Below are positions 43,582 to 53,684 of a stretch of 64,000 nt of DNA, piece after piece. The DNA lies in NCBI GenBank assembly GCA_024232355.1, contig JAAEPW010000578.1, positions 1-64,000 of the forward strand, given 5' to 3'. The notes below the pieces were generated by a model that saw only the letters and a program-made list of their open reading frames with translations, had not been told where the DNA came from and searched no databases. Made by a program: the position numbers and the translations under genes. This DNA comes from Chloroflexota bacterium (GTDB lineage Bacteria > Chloroflexota > Anaerolineae > B4-G1). How positions within the stretch are numbered: position 1 is the stretch's first letter; each line of letters opens with the position of its first letter.

Positions 43582-45432
43582 ATGGCTTGTGGTTATGCCG
43601 GTAAATATTTGTGGATTGATTTGGACACAGGAGACGTGCGCGTCGAACGGATCGTGGATGAGGACGCGCGCAAGTACTTTTTGGGGAGCGGGTACGCGGC
43701 CAAGCTTTACGCCGAGGAGATGGATCCAGAGGTCGAGCCGTTGGCCCCTCGGTCCTCTATCTATGTTTTTAACGGCATCTTTACCGGCACTTTTGCGCCC
43801 ACTGGCTGCCGGAGCAGTTGGTGCGGGCGCAGCCCTCTGACCGGCATCTGGAATGAGGCCAATATGGGCGGGCACTTTGGGGCCGAGTTGCGTGCCGCTG
43901 GGTTTGACGGCATCGTCATCACTGGCCGAGCCGAGCATCCTGTCTACGTCTATGTGCGCGATGGCACGGCCGAGATTTGTGATGCCACCCATCTATGGGG
44001 GATGGAGACTTTTGACGCTTACGATGGGCTGTTAGCGGAAACCGACCTCAAAGCCCGCGCAGCCGTCATCGGACCGGCGGGGGAGCGTTTGGTGCATTAT
44101 GCGTCGGTGATGCAGGGCGGACGCAACCACAGCCGCGCAGCCGGACGGGGCGGAATGGGCGCGCTTCTGGGCAGCAAGCAGGTCAAGGCCATTGTCGCCC
44201 GAGGGAATGAACGCCCTACCTATGCCGACGCGGATGAATTTCGGACTATTGCCCGTAAATTGACGTCTGTCATCAAAAAAGGTTCCAAGGGAATGGCGAT
44301 GTATGGCACGGCGGGCGGTGTCTCTGCCACTGAACTCGAAGGCGATTTGCCCATTCACAATTGGCTGGATGGTTCCTGGGAAGCGGGCGCGCACGCGATC
44401 TCTGGGCAGGCTATGCATGAAGCGTATTGGGTCAAGGATACCCACTGCTATGCTTGTCCCATCGGCTGCGGCAAGTTTATCGAGATCAAAGATGGCCCGT
44501 ATGCTGGCGTCAGCGGCGAGGGACCCGAGTACGAGACGCTGGCCGGGTTCGGCGCGCTGCTGCTGATCGACGACCTGGCGGCCATCGCGCGCGCCAACGA
44601 TCTTTGTAATCGTCTGGGGCTGGATACCATCACGGCCTCGTCGGTTATCGCCTTTGCAATGGAGGCGTTTGAAAACGGCCTGATCTCTGCGGATGAGATC
44701 GAGGGGGTTTCTCTGGCCTGGGGTGAGCCTAAAGGAATGCTGAAATTGGTCGAATTGATCGCCGACCGGCGTGGTGCGGGCAGCTACCTGGCCGACGGTG
44801 TGCGGAGCGCGGCGTCGCATCTGGGGCGTGATGCGGAAGAGTATGCGATCCACGTCAAGGGGATGGAAATAGTTTATCACGACCCACGAGCATTCTACGC
44901 TATGGCCGTCAATTACGCCACAGCTGCTCGGGGCGCGTGTCATCTGGAGAGCCTGGGATACTGGGAGATGTATGGTGTCCCTGTCGAGAGTTGGTGCCCG
45001 GAACCGTACGACCGCTTTTCCAACGAGGGCGCCGGGCGACATACGATTGCTTTCCAGGATTATCTCTCGTTTTACAACCCGCTGGGGTTATGCAAGTTTA
45101 TCGCCAAGGTTGGCCCAAGCCCGGATACGTTGGCGCAGATGCTCAACGCGGCGACGGGATGGGATTTGTCTGGCGAGGAGTTGATGCGGATCGGCGAGCG
45201 CGTTTTCAATCTCAAGCGAATCATCAACAACCGGTTGGGCATCACGCGGGCCGACGATACGCTGCCCAAGCGCTTGCTCACACACCCGCGCCCCTCGGGG
45301 CAGGCGGAGGGTAAGCTGCCCGATCTAGAGTTGATGCTGGAGGAATATTACGAGGCTCGCGGTTGGCTGCCTGATGGAAAGCCTTTGGCAGAAAAGTTAA
45401 AAGCGCTGGGATTACAAGTAACTGATACTTGA
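43582..45432 (+). CDS. aor: Aldehyde:ferredoxin oxidoreductase (tungsten-pterin enzyme)
   Basis: 616 residues, the full family length. N-terminal domain opens GYAGKYLWIDLDTG; pterin-binding segments include RSSWCGRSPLTG and AGRGGMGALLGSKQVKA. The [4Fe-4S] cluster ligands are Cys289, Cys292, Cys296 (CYACPIGC) and Cys504 (NPLGLCKF), close to the numbering of the Pyrococcus enzyme. AOR interconverts aldehydes and carboxylic acids with ferredoxin. This is an anaerobe-type enzyme needing tungsten or molybdenum bis-pyranopterin. It has its own promoter and AGGAGGG ribosome binding site. The acyl-CoA ligase gene next to it could activate the acids formed, but each has its own promoter. Confidence 0.94.
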   Translation: MACGYAGKYLWIDLDTGDVRVERIVDEDARKYFLGSGYAAKLYAEEMDPEVEPLAPRSSIYVFNGIFTGTFAPTGCRSSWCGRSPLTGIWNEANMGGHFGAELRAAGFDGIVITGRAEHPVYVYVRDGTAEICDATHLWGMETFDAYDGLLAETDLKARAAVIGPAGERLVHYASVMQGGRNHSRAAGRGGMGALLGSKQVKAIVARGNERPTYADADEFRTIARKLTSVIKKGSKGMAMYGTAGGVSATELEGDLPIHNWLDGSWEAGAHAISGQAMHEAYWVKDTHCYACPIGCGKFIEIKDGPYAGVSGEGPEYETLAGFGALLLIDDLAAIARANDLCNRLGLDTITASSVIAFAMEAFENGLISADEIEGVSLAWGEPKGMLKLVELIADRRGAGSYLADGVRSAASHLGRDAEEYAIHVKGMEIVYHDPRAFYAMAVNYATAARGACHLESLGYWEMYGVPVESWCPEPYDRFSNEGAGRHTIAFQDYLSFYNPLGLCKFIAKVGPSPDTLAQMLNAATGWDLSGEELMRIGERVFNLKRIINNRLGITRADDTLPKRLLTHPRPSGQAEGKLPDLELMLEEYYEARGWLPDGKPLAEKLKALGLQVTDT

Positions 45433-45513
45433 GATTATTAGCAGAGCACAGGCGATCTTGGATGACTTTTCGACGACCTTTGCCGAGTATTTTTTGCAGT
45501 TTGCCTGATTCAG

Positions 45514-45541
45514 TTGACAATGTTTTTGATTTCACTATACT
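45514..45541 (+). promoter_or_regulatory. Promoter of the acyl-CoA ligase gene
   Basis: TTGACA (45514-45519), 16 bases, TATACT (45536-45541). Leader of about 85 bases. Confidence 0.68.
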
Positions 45542-45630
45542 AATGTCAGCGATTGGATCTGAATGTCAGGGATAAGCGACTAATCCAGGATGTGCCTGCC
45601 CTGCGTTCAACACACAAAAGGAGGTATATC

Positions 45631-47334
45631 TTGTCTAAGGAAAAGCCTTGGCTCAAGTCCTATGAATCCCACGTACCCGAGTCCATTGATTATCCGCAAA
45701 CCATCATGCCCGCTGTTTTGGAGGAAACGGCACGCAAATACTCGGATCATACGGCCCTCATCTTTAAAGACGCCAAAATGATTTATCGTGAGTATAATCA
45801 AGCCGTGGATCGTTTCGCCGCAGCGTTGCAGAAATTGGGCGTTAAGAAGGGAGGGCGGGTGGCGATTCATTTACCCAATTGCCCCCAGTTTGCCATCGCT
45901 TACTATGCTGTTTTGCGGATTGGGGCCATCGTCGTGCCTTGCAACCCCATTTACACGGCCCGTGAAATGAGGCACCAGGTCAGCGATTCTGGCGCAGAGG
46001 TCATTGTGACCCTCAGTTCCCTGTATCCGGTTATCAAGCAGATCAGGGCGGATACCCAATTGCGTCATGTCATTGTTGCCAAGATCAAGACCTATTTTCC
46101 CTCGGTTCTCAAGTTGCTCTTTACTTTGCTGAGGGAAAAGAAGAGCGGACACAGGGTAGACATCTCTGGTGACACCAACACTTATTGGTTCCAGGATGTC
46201 CTTGCTAGCGCGTCAGCCAAGCCAGCTCCGGTGGAGGTTGGACCGGAAGACACGGCCGTGTTCATGTACACTGGCGGCACTACGGGGGTCTCCAAAGGCG
46301 CGCAACTGACCCACAAGAATATTTTGGTCAACGCCGTTCAATGCAAGACCTGGATCAACACTGAGGATGCTCAGGAAGTAACGATGACGGCGTTGCCATT
46401 GTATCACAGTTACGCCATGACCACTTGTATGAACCTGGGGACGCTCATTGCGAGTGCCTTGTTACTCATTCCTGATCCGCGTGACTTGGAGGATGTGCTC
46501 AAGAGCATCACCCAACACAAGCCAACCCTTTACCCCGGCGTACCGGCAATGTACGTGGCCATCAACAATTATCCAGACCTGGGCAAATACGATGTCAGCT
46601 CTATCAAGGCCTGCCTCAGCGGTGCGGCTGGACTGCCGGTGGAGGTGCAACAAAGCTTTCAGAAAATTACCGGTGCTCGGCTGGTGGAGGGGTATGGCCT
46701 CAGCGAAGCCTCTCCAGTAACCCACGCGAATCCCATCTTTGGCGAGAGCCGCGTAGGCACCATTGGTCTTCCTTGGCCTGATACTGAGATACGGATCATG
46801 GACGCCGATACCGGCGAAAATGAGATGGGCGTCGGTGAGGTGGGCGAGCTTTGTATCCGTGGTCCTCAGGTAATGAAGGGCTACTGGCAGATGCCGACCG
46901 AAACGGCCAATACCCTGCGAGATCACGGGGATGGCGGTGGTCTCTGGCTCCATACCGGTGATATGTCTGTGATGGACGAGGATGGATATTTCAAGATTGT
47001 GGATCGCAAGAAGGACATGATCCTGGGGGCGGGCGGCTATAACATCTATCCTCGTGAGGTAGAGGAGGTGCTTTACGAGCATCCCAAGGTGTTGGAAGCT
47101 GCCGCTGCTGGTGTTCCAGTACCTGGTAAGGGCGAGCGGGTCAAAGTATACATTGTGTTAAAAGAGGGCGAGACGGCTACTAAAGCCGAGTTTTTTGCTT
47201 ACTGTAAGGAAAACTTGGCTCCTTACAAAGTGCCCAAGTTTGTCGAGTTCCGCGACGATCTGCCCAAGACGATGGTTGGAAAAATCCTGCGCCGTGTACT
47301 GATTGAAGAGGAAAAAAAGAAACTGGCCGAGTAG
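45631..47334 (+). CDS. Long-chain acyl-CoA synthetase (AMP-forming)
   Basis: About 567 residues from TTG 45631, chosen for AAGGAGG eight bases upstream; the longer frame begins upstream without such a site. It has all adenylate-forming motifs: P-loop-like YTGGTTGVSKGAQLTH (near residue 210), YGLSEASP, the ATP-binding TGD with the KKDMILGAGGYNIYPREVEE hinge, and the C-terminal catalytic lysine in KTMVGKILRR. The enzyme makes fatty acyl-CoA from fatty acid, ATP and CoA at the membrane inner face. Chain-length preference cannot be read from the sequence. It ends at a shared terminator convergent with ftsH. Confidence 0.92.
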   Translation: MSKEKPWLKSYESHVPESIDYPQTIMPAVLEETARKYSDHTALIFKDAKMIYREYNQAVDRFAAALQKLGVKKGGRVAIHLPNCPQFAIAYYAVLRIGAIVVPCNPIYTAREMRHQVSDSGAEVIVTLSSLYPVIKQIRADTQLRHVIVAKIKTYFPSVLKLLFTLLREKKSGHRVDISGDTNTYWFQDVLASASAKPAPVEVGPEDTAVFMYTGGTTGVSKGAQLTHKNILVNAVQCKTWINTEDAQEVTMTALPLYHSYAMTTCMNLGTLIASALLLIPDPRDLEDVLKSITQHKPTLYPGVPAMYVAINNYPDLGKYDVSSIKACLSGAAGLPVEVQQSFQKITGARLVEGYGLSEASPVTHANPIFGESRVGTIGLPWPDTEIRIMDADTGENEMGVGEVGELCIRGPQVMKGYWQMPTETANTLRDHGDGGGLWLHTGDMSVMDEDGYFKIVDRKKDMILGAGGYNIYPREVEEVLYEHPKVLEAAAAGVPVPGKGERVKVYIVLKEGETATKAEFFAYCKENLAPYKVPKFVEFRDDLPKTMVGKILRRVLIEEEKKKLAE

Positions 47335-47362
47335 TAGACGTAACGACGTTTATCCAAATAGC

Positions 47363-47392
47363 AAAAGGCGGAGCCAATTGGCTCCGCCTTTT
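47363..47392. terminator. Bidirectional intrinsic terminator
   Basis: A 13-bp perfect stem AAAAGGCGGAGCC (47363-47375) with 47380-47392 and AATT loop; T-tracts on both strands serve the converging acyl-CoA ligase and ftsH genes. Confidence 0.88.
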
Positions 47393-47416
47393 ATCATCAA
47401 TGATCTGATCAACTGC

Positions 47417-49357
47417 TCATGCGGGTGCAGGGGCAGGAGGCATATCAAGTGAGGGTTTCGGTTGTTCAGAGATTGGTTGCACGGTGGGCCATTCGACGCC
47501 GGGCACTGGAGGAAGGTCCTCTGGAGTGTCTGGTTTTTCCGAGTTTCCCTCGAACATGGCAACAAACTGGTCGGCATTTAGCGTCTCGACCTTGATCAAC
47601 TGTTCTGCGATTCTGTCCAACTGCTCTCGATGACGAATCAAGACATCCTTAGCCAGTTCGTAGGCCTCGCGTACGATTCCACGCACTTCCTCATCAATTT
47701 CCTGCGCCACTGCTTCGCCATAGTCTCGTTGTTCGCCAATTTCCTTTCCCAGAAAGACCAACTCTTCTTTTTGGCCAAAGGTCATTGGACCAAGTTTTTC
47801 ACTCATTCCATAACGCGTTACCATAGCGCGGGCTCTTTCTGTCACTCGCTCCAGATCGTTAGATGCGCCCGTCGTTATGTCACCAAAGATCAGTTCCTCG
47901 GCCGCTCGCCCACCCAACGCGAATGCCAAATCATCCTTGATCTTGGCCTTACTCAACATACGCCGATCTTCATCCGGCAGCGACAGGGTGTACCCTAGAG
48001 CCATCCCACGCGATACGATGGAGACTTTATGCACTTGGTCACACTTGGGTAGCACGTGACCTACCAGCGCATGTCCGGCCTCGTGAAAAGCCGTGATGCG
48101 TTTCTCTTCGTCGGAAATCAGGCGGCTTTTGCGCTCTGGGCCAGCGATCACGCGCTCAACGGATTCTTGGAATTCGTCCATTTCGATGATTTTCTTATCA
48201 CGGCGGGCGGCCAAGATGGCTGCTTCGTTGACCAGGTTTTCGATGTCGGCTCCCACAAAGCCCGCCGTGGCCTGGGCCAGTTTGTGCAGATCTGTATCCT
48301 CGCCCAAAGGCTTGCCGCGTGCGTGTATTTCCAGGATCGCTTCGCGACCTCTGATGTCCGGGCGGTCGAGCACCACGCGCCGGTCAAAGCGTCCGGGACG
48401 GAGAAGCGCGGGGTCAAGAATGTCCGGGCGGTTTGTGGCCGCCATAATGATGACGTTCGTGTCGGTGTCGAAACCATCCATCTCGACCAGTATCTGATTC
48501 AACGTTTGCTCTCGCTCGTCGTGAGAACCGCCCAGTCCAGCGCCTCGGTGGCGACCTACAGCATCTATCTCGTCAAGAAAGACGATACAGGGGCTATGTC
48601 GCTTTGCCTGTTCAAACAGGTCGCGCACCCGTGAGGCTCCCACGCCAACGAACATTTCTACAAACTCGGAACCAGAGATGGAAAAGAAGGGCACACCTGC
48701 TTCTCCGCTGACCGCTTTGGCCAGGAGTGTTTTGCCTGTGCCTGGTGCTCCCATCAAAAGCACACCTTTGGGTATCCGCGCTCCCAGTTGAACGAACTTT
48801 TCCGGCTCTTTGAGAAACTCTACTACTTCGCTCAGTTCCTCCTCGGCTTCATCCACACCGGCTACATCTTCGAATGTGATCGAGGGTTGATCACCGGTGT
48901 ACATCCGGGCGCGACTTTTACCAAAGGCAAGCGCCTGATTGTTCGCGCCCTGGAACTGGCGTAGCACAAAATAGCCAATGATAAACATGGCTACCATCAA
49001 CAGGATCGAACCACCGGCACTCAACAGGGTCATCCAATCTGGGGGTTGTACCACGTTGATTTCAACGCTCTCTAATTCTGCTGCGGTAACTCCCAGGTCA
49101 CGTAACTGCTCTGTGACTGTGGACTCTGTTCCTTTATGAGACTCGACCTCTGTTTCGTTGTCGAGTTCGATGAATAGGTTGTTGCCCTCTACGCGAATAC
49201 TTTTGACTGTTCCATCTCGTATATGCGCTGCGACCTTTGATAAAGGTGTCTTTGAGATGTCCCCTGCCCGCTGTGTGGCAAAGCTATATACCAGAAACAC
49301 AGCAGCCATAAGGATGATTAGATAGATGAATGAACTTCCTGCTGACCTAGAACGCAC
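47417..49357 (-). CDS. ftsH: ATP-dependent zinc metalloprotease FtsH
   Basis: About 646 residues. I place the start at GTG 49357, six bases after GGAGG; an upstream ATG (49393) lacks such a site. Two transmembrane helices (about 8-28 and 110-135) flank an extracytoplasmic domain. The AAA domain has Walker A GAPGTGKT, Walker [12 protein letters not shown] and the second region of homology ([20 protein letters not shown]). The zinc site is HEAGH at 425-429. FtsH forms a membrane hexamer that degrades misfolded and short-lived membrane and cytosolic proteins. The C-terminal tail is rich in Pro and Ala. Confidence 0.96.
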   Translation of the reverse strand: MRSRSAGSSFIYLIILMAAVFLVYSFATQRAGDISKTPLSKVAAHIRDGTVKSIRVEGNNLFIELDNETEVESHKGTESTVTEQLRDLGVTAAELESVEINVVQPPDWMTLLSAGGSILLMVAMFIIGYFVLRQFQGANNQALAFGKSRARMYTGDQPSITFEDVAGVDEAEEELSEVVEFLKEPEKFVQLGARIPKGVLLMGAPGTGKTLLAKAVSGEAGVPFFSISGSEFVEMFVGVGASRVRDLFEQAKRHSPCIVFLDEIDAVGRHRGAGLGGSHDEREQTLNQILVEMDGFDTDTNVIIMAATNRPDILDPALLRPGRFDRRVVLDRPDIRGREAILEIHARGKPLGEDTDLHKLAQATAGFVGADIENLVNEAAILAARRDKKIIEMDEFQESVERVIAGPERKSRLISDEEKRITAFHEAGHALVGHVLPKCDQVHKVSIVSRGMALGYTLSLPDEDRRMLSKAKIKDDLAFALGGRAAEELIFGDITTGASNDLERVTERARAMVTRYGMSEKLGPMTFGQKEELVFLGKEIGEQRDYGEAVAQEIDEEVRGIVREAYELAKDVLIRHREQLDRIAEQLIKVETLNADQFVAMFEGNSEKPDTPEDLPPVPGVEWPTVQPISEQPKPSLDMPPAPAPA

Positions 49358-49426
49358 TATTATCCTCCATTCGATCAAGCGCTTTCCATGCATTGGAGCG
49401 CCTAACCTACATTTTATATAGTACCT

Positions 49427-49456
49427 ATTATACCATGTCCTATTAGACTAGTGCAA
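49427..49456 (-). promoter_or_regulatory. ftsH promoter
   Basis: Minus-strand TTGCAC (49456-49451), 18 bases, TATAAT (49432-49427). Confidence 0.62.
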
Positions 49457-49513
49457 GAATTGTATTAGAAAACTAATAGAAATCGCCACTTTTTTCAGAG
49501 ACATGGCCATACA

Positions 49514-51433
49514 TCAGGGTTTGATCTCGATTTCAGCGATCAAGATGCTTTCAGACTCGGCCGTTGTTGATCCTTCGTCTACGACTGGGAGTCGATAACC
49601 GGGCTGCCCCTGAGGATACATCCCGATGCGCAATTGATATAAACCTGACGCTTGACCTGCTGGAACTGCGACTTGGTGTGGGTCTGCTATAGATTCTGCG
49701 CCAGGTACCCACGATGTAGTGGGATTCATTGGTTCTGCATCTTGTTGTGCCACCAATTGTCCGTTAGCGTCAATGATATGTATGAACACGACGTAGGGTG
49801 TGTCCATCGAGCGTAGCGCGCTCCAGCGCAATGTGACTGCAACCACTCCGCCTGGTTGAAACGTCTCTTGTCGCAACTCGGCATTTTCCAGCATGATCAG
49901 ATGCGCGAGATTGACCTCGAGTGGAATGGGAATGTCCACACCTCCACTCACGGTCAATGTCACCACATCCCCGGCGCGGACTGTTGTCCCCTGTTCGGGT
50001 TCTTGTTCCAGTACCATTCCCTCTGTTTGTGCGCTCCATACCTCGTCGGTTGCCACCCGTAGACCATCCGATTCGAGGCCATTGCGCACGATTTCCACTG
50101 GATACTCGACTACGTCAGGCATCGTCAATTCTCGTCCTGGACCACTCACGATGACAGAAACCTCTGTGTCGGAGAGAACTTGTTCTTCGGGTGCGGGATT
50201 TTGTTCGAGCACGATCCCTTCTTCAGTAACCGGCTCGTCGCGTTCCTCCAATAGTACAAAATGCAATCCTACCTGTGCCAGTATTTCTCGTGCTTCTTTC
50301 TCTGGCTTGCCCACTATGCTGGGAACAGAAATCAACTGTGTTTCCTCTTGGTGAGGTGGTGAGGTGACTAGGGGCATAGATGTGGGGGTAGGTGGCAAGG
50401 ATGGGCTGGCAGAATAGCTGCGGATGACCAACGACCAAAGTGGAACCAGCCCCACCACGGCGACGAATGCGATCACTCCCATCATCCAGGTTACTACGTC
50501 AGGAGCAGCCCGTGGTGCGGGGGGAGCTTTTGCTTTGGTGACTTGATCAGGAGTAATACGAGGGGGTGACGGTGCAGGAACGGGAACTGCGGGTTGCCAT
50601 CCTGTCATCTGTTCACTTTGTTGGCGGTATTGTTCTAGGATGCGGCCCATCTGCTCAGCAGTACGGTAACGCACTGCTGGTTCCTTGGCGAGCACTTTAC
50701 GAACGATCCATTCCAATTGAGATGGCACGTGGGGATTCTGAACGGTCAGGGGTTGCGGTTCTTCGCGCATATGCATCAGGGCCAGTGCTGTCGGTTTCTC
50801 CGCCTGGAACGGCGGTAGTCCGGCCAGCATCTCGTACATGACAATGCCGATGCTATAGACGTCGGATGCTGGGGAGGGAGGTTCTCCAGCGGCCTGTTCG
50901 GGAGAAAAGTAAAGCGGGCTGCCCCACACGATATCCGATTCGGTGATGCCTGATTCTGAAAGCGCTCGCGCGATACCAAAGTCGGTCACTTTGACCCGGC
51001 CATCCTTGGTTATCAGAACGTTCTGAGGTTTAACATCACAATGGATGATACCGGCTTTGTGCGCGTGCCCTACACCGGCGCAAATTTGAATCGCAATCTC
51101 TAGCGCCTCATCCACGTGTAGGCGGCCTTTTCGACGGATCAGGGTTTTCAAGTCCTGGCCGTCCACGTATTCCATCACGATGTAATGCCGGTTGCCATCT
51201 TGGCCCACGTCGTACACAGTGACGACGTTTGGCTGATCAAGGTTGGCGGCAGCCCTGGCCTCTCGTTGGAAACGGGCCAGGAATGCTGGGTCACCAGCAA
51301 ACCCCTCGCGAAGCACCTTTACGGCTACCTGGCGTTGAAGCAGTGTATCCATCCCCCGGTACACCGCTGCCATTCCACCAGAACCGACCAATTCTAATAG
51401 TTGATATCGATTGTTGAGCAGCACAGATTCCAT
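49514..51433 (-). CDS. PASTA-domain Ser/Thr protein kinase
   Basis: About 639 residues from ATG 51433 (GGAG nine bases upstream). Kinase domain 8-270: Gly-loop LVGSGGMAAVYRG, Lys in VAVKVL, catalytic loop HCDVKPQN, DFG and APE-equivalent region. The usual Arg of HRD is Cys here, so activation may not depend on loop phosphorylation in the usual way. A membrane helix follows (about 315-340). Two PASTA domains (about 375-510: ISVPSIVGKPEKEA and LTMPDVVEYPVEI) suggest binding of cell-wall material outside, and a C-terminal beta domain (about 515-639) is of unknown type. The gene is divergent from a lipid-kinase-like gene, with back-to-back promoters. Confidence 0.93.
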   Translation of the reverse strand: MESVLLNNRYQLLELVGSGGMAAVYRGMDTLLQRQVAVKVLREGFAGDPAFLARFQREARAAANLDQPNVVTVYDVGQDGNRHYIVMEYVDGQDLKTLIRRKGRLHVDEALEIAIQICAGVGHAHKAGIIHCDVKPQNVLITKDGRVKVTDFGIARALSESGITESDIVWGSPLYFSPEQAAGEPPSPASDVYSIGIVMYEMLAGLPPFQAEKPTALALMHMREEPQPLTVQNPHVPSQLEWIVRKVLAKEPAVRYRTAEQMGRILEQYRQQSEQMTGWQPAVPVPAPSPPRITPDQVTKAKAPPAPRAAPDVVTWMMGVIAFVAVVGLVPLWSLVIRSYSASPSLPPTPTSMPLVTSPPHQEETQLISVPSIVGKPEKEAREILAQVGLHFVLLEERDEPVTEEGIVLEQNPAPEEQVLSDTEVSVIVSGPGRELTMPDVVEYPVEIVRNGLESDGLRVATDEVWSAQTEGMVLEQEPEQGTTVRAGDVVTLTVSGGVDIPIPLEVNLAHLIMLENAELRQETFQPGGVVAVTLRWSALRSMDTPYVVFIHIIDANGQLVAQQDAEPMNPTTSWVPGAESIADPHQVAVPAGQASGLYQLRIGMYPQGQPGYRLPVVDEGSTTAESESILIAEIEIKP

Positions 51434-51518
51434 TGCTTGGCTCCGACCTGTGATATGTGAAGCGTGAGTATCTTGCAGAGCAAGTGTTTTACGTTTCACG
51501 GTTTACATTTCTGACTGG

Positions 51519-51548
51519 TATTGTACTCTAAATTGGTACTGTCGGCAA
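51519..51548 (-). promoter_or_regulatory. Promoter of the PASTA kinase gene
   Basis: Minus-strand TTGCCG (51548-51543), 18 bases, TACAAT (51524-51519). Its -35 element lies four bases from that of the divergent gene. Confidence 0.5.
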
Positions 51549-51552
51549 GGAA

Positions 51553-51580
51553 TTGCCAAAGACGTAAGACATGCTATAAT
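51553..51580 (+). promoter_or_regulatory. Promoter of the lipid-kinase-like gene, probably leaderless
   Basis: TTGCCA (51553-51558), 16 bases, TATAAT (51575-51580). The ATG at 51590 is only nine bases beyond the -10 box, so the transcript would have almost no leader. Confidence 0.6.
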
Positions 51581-51589
51581 CTCGACGGC

Positions 51590-52552
51590 ATGAAACCCGA
51601 TGGTATCAAAGCCCACCTAATTTATAATCCAACTGCCGGTCCGCGGGATGCTCGGCGCAGTCTGGATCGTATTCGCTCTCACTTGGAACATCGTGGGTGG
51701 TCGGTCGAGTTGCGGATGACCGAAAAATCTGGCGACGCGATTGACCTGGCTCGCGCGGCTGCTCAAGCTGGTTGCGACGTGGCAATAGTGGCCGGGGGCG
51801 ATGGCACGATCGGCGAAGCGATCAATGGGTTGGTCCATACTCAGACGGCGTTAGGCGTGTTGCCAATGGGCACGGCCAACGTGTTGGCCAGACAGTTGGG
51901 CATCTCTACCCACACGATGAGCAATCCTCTGCGTCTACAAGAGACAATCAATGGGTGGGTAGAGGGGACGATCCGTCCGGTTGACGTGGGGCAGTTGGCC
52001 GGCCAAGCGAATGATCGTTACTTTATGTGTTGGGCCGGCGTTGGCCTGGATGCCCAGGTAACCGCCCGAATGGAGTCTGGTCCCCGGCATACCAGGCGAT
52101 TGAGAATGTTACCGTATGTCATTGCCATCCTTATGGTCGCGCGCGACTTTCAAGGTGTAAAGACCTGTGTCACCCTCGATGGCAATGTGATACGTGGACG
52201 CACTGTGTTGACCTTGATAAGCAATATTCAACAGTACGGTGCTGTGTTCAATGTCGCTCCCGATGCACGGATAGACGATGGGTTGCTCGATGTTTTTGTG
52301 TTCAAGGGGCTGGGTTCTTCTTACGCCATACGTCACCTGGTGAAAATGCTCATTCAGCGTCATATGCACGATCCCCAAGTTGTATACCGGCGGGCACGGC
52401 ACATTGAGATACAGACTGAGGGAGTGGTCCCTGTGCAGGTAGATGGCGACCCCATCGCCACTACACCGGTCACGGTAAGAGTTGTTCCGCATGCGCTGCG
52501 TCTCCTCGTGCCGCCCAGCGCACCGAGTAGTTTGTTCACTTGTACTATGTAA
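51590..52552 (+). CDS. Diacylglycerol kinase-like (YegS/DgkB) lipid kinase
   Basis: 320 residues from ATG 51590. The catalytic domain has IYNPTAG near residue 10, the nucleotide-binding GGDGTIGEAINGL near residue 68 and LPMGTANVLARQLG near 92, all diagnostic of the DAG/sphingosine kinase family. The C-terminal domain carries the GVGLDAQ and PDARIDDGLLDVFVF motifs. It phosphorylates diacylglycerol or a related lipid at the membrane. No Shine-Dalgarno site is visible and the promoter is adjacent, so a leaderless message is likely. The start of the Ca2+/H+ antiporter gene lies 13 bases downstream. Confidence 0.88.
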   Translation: MKPDGIKAHLIYNPTAGPRDARRSLDRIRSHLEHRGWSVELRMTEKSGDAIDLARAAAQAGCDVAIVAGGDGTIGEAINGLVHTQTALGVLPMGTANVLARQLGISTHTMSNPLRLQETINGWVEGTIRPVDVGQLAGQANDRYFMCWAGVGLDAQVTARMESGPRHTRRLRMLPYVIAILMVARDFQGVKTCVTLDGNVIRGRTVLTLISNIQQYGAVFNVAPDARIDDGLLDVFVFKGLGSSYAIRHLVKMLIQRHMHDPQVVYRRARHIEIQTEGVVPVQVDGDPIATTPVTVRVVPHALRLLVPPSAPSSLFTCTM

Positions 52553-52565
52553 AGGGAGGAGGATT

Positions 52566-53612
52566 ATGAAACTGGTCAATTGGCTTCTCATCTTTGTTCC
52601 TGTCGGATTGGCATCGAGATTTTTGGATGGACCTCCGCTTCTGACTTTTATTGCCGCTGCGTTGGGAGTAGTGCCCCTGGCTGCACTCATTGGAGAGGCG
52701 ACCGAGCACCTGGCCATCCACACTGGCCCTCGCTTGGGCGGTTTTCTCAACGCCACGTTGGGCAATGCCGCCGAACTAATCATCACTTTTTTTGCCATTC
52801 GTGCCGGTCTGCTCGATCTGGTCAAGGCTTCTATCACCGGTTCTATACTGGGTAACCTGTTGCTCATTATGGGGCTGAGTATCTTGGTGGGGGGGATAAA
52901 GCATCAGCGGCAAAAGTTTGATCGCGTACAAGCGGGCGTAGACTCGACGATGTTGATCCTGGCCATCATTGCCCTGGGGGTGCCATCGCTCTTTAGCCAC
53001 GCCATCGAAGAGGTCAGCCACGTCTCGGTCGAATACCTCAGTATAGGCGTCGCAATAGCAATGATGGTGGTTTATGGACTGGGGCTGTTGTATTCCTTTA
53101 CTTCTTCTGACCCATTGACCCATCATTCGGCTGCCCACGGAGAGGATGGATGGCCCCTGAGGAAATCAGTGGCTGTGCTGCTCCTATCGACCCTATTTAT
53201 CGCTTGGTTGAGTGAGGTGTTGGTAGGTGCCGTAGAGCCGGTGCTCGAACATCTGGGGTGGTCCGAGTTTTTCTTGGGCATCGTCATTATCCCCCTGGTG
53301 GGCAACGTTGCCGAACACCTGGTGGCGGTGCAAGTGGCCGCAAAGAATCAGATGGATATGAGTTTGCAAATATCGATTGGTTCCAGCCTGCAGATTGCCT
53401 TATTTGTGGCCCCGGTTTTGGTGTTTATTAGTCTATTGATGGGTAATCCATTGACGCTCGTCTTTAATCAGTTCGAGTTGATTGCCTTGGCTGCCGCAGC
53501 CCTTATTGCGGCCCTTGTGGCACTGGATGGCGAATCCAACTGGATGGAAGGCGTGCAGTTGTTGATTGTGTACATTATTTTGGCTTTGGCCTTTTTTTTC
53601 CTACCAGCGTAG
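52566..53612 (+). CDS. Ca2+/H+ antiporter (CaCA superfamily, CAX type)
   Basis: 348 residues with about eleven membrane helices. The two inverted alpha-repeats are clear: GNAAELIITFFAI near residue 69 and GNVAEHLVAVQVA near residue 248, both with the acidic residue that binds Ca2+. Members export Ca2+ in exchange for protons. ATG 52566 follows GGGAGGAGG. It is probably cotranscribed with the lipid kinase-like gene. The helix before the first repeat (GEATEHLA) is typical of CAX proteins. Confidence 0.93.
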   Translation: MKLVNWLLIFVPVGLASRFLDGPPLLTFIAAALGVVPLAALIGEATEHLAIHTGPRLGGFLNATLGNAAELIITFFAIRAGLLDLVKASITGSILGNLLLIMGLSILVGGIKHQRQKFDRVQAGVDSTMLILAIIALGVPSLFSHAIEEVSHVSVEYLSIGVAIAMMVVYGLGLLYSFTSSDPLTHHSAAHGEDGWPLRKSVAVLLLSTLFIAWLSEVLVGAVEPVLEHLGWSEFFLGIVIIPLVGNVAEHLVAVQVAAKNQMDMSLQISIGSSLQIALFVAPVLVFISLLMGNPLTLVFNQFELIALAAAALIAALVALDGESNWMEGVQLLIVYIILALAFFFLPA

Positions 53613-53626
53613 GGTCGCGGCTGACC

Positions 53627-53655
53627 TTGCCGAGAGACTGGTAGCATGCTATAAT
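53627..53655 (+). promoter_or_regulatory. secG promoter
   Basis: TTGCCG (53627-53632), 17 bases, TATAAT (53650-53655). Leader of about 23 bases with a TAGGAGA ribosome binding site. Confidence 0.62.
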
Positions 53656-53684
53656 TTATCGTAACACATAGGAGAATATTAGAA

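Noticed and set aside
47630..48634. Plus-strand frames opposite ftsH.
   Set aside because: FtsH motifs are complete on the minus strand; these frames are shadows.
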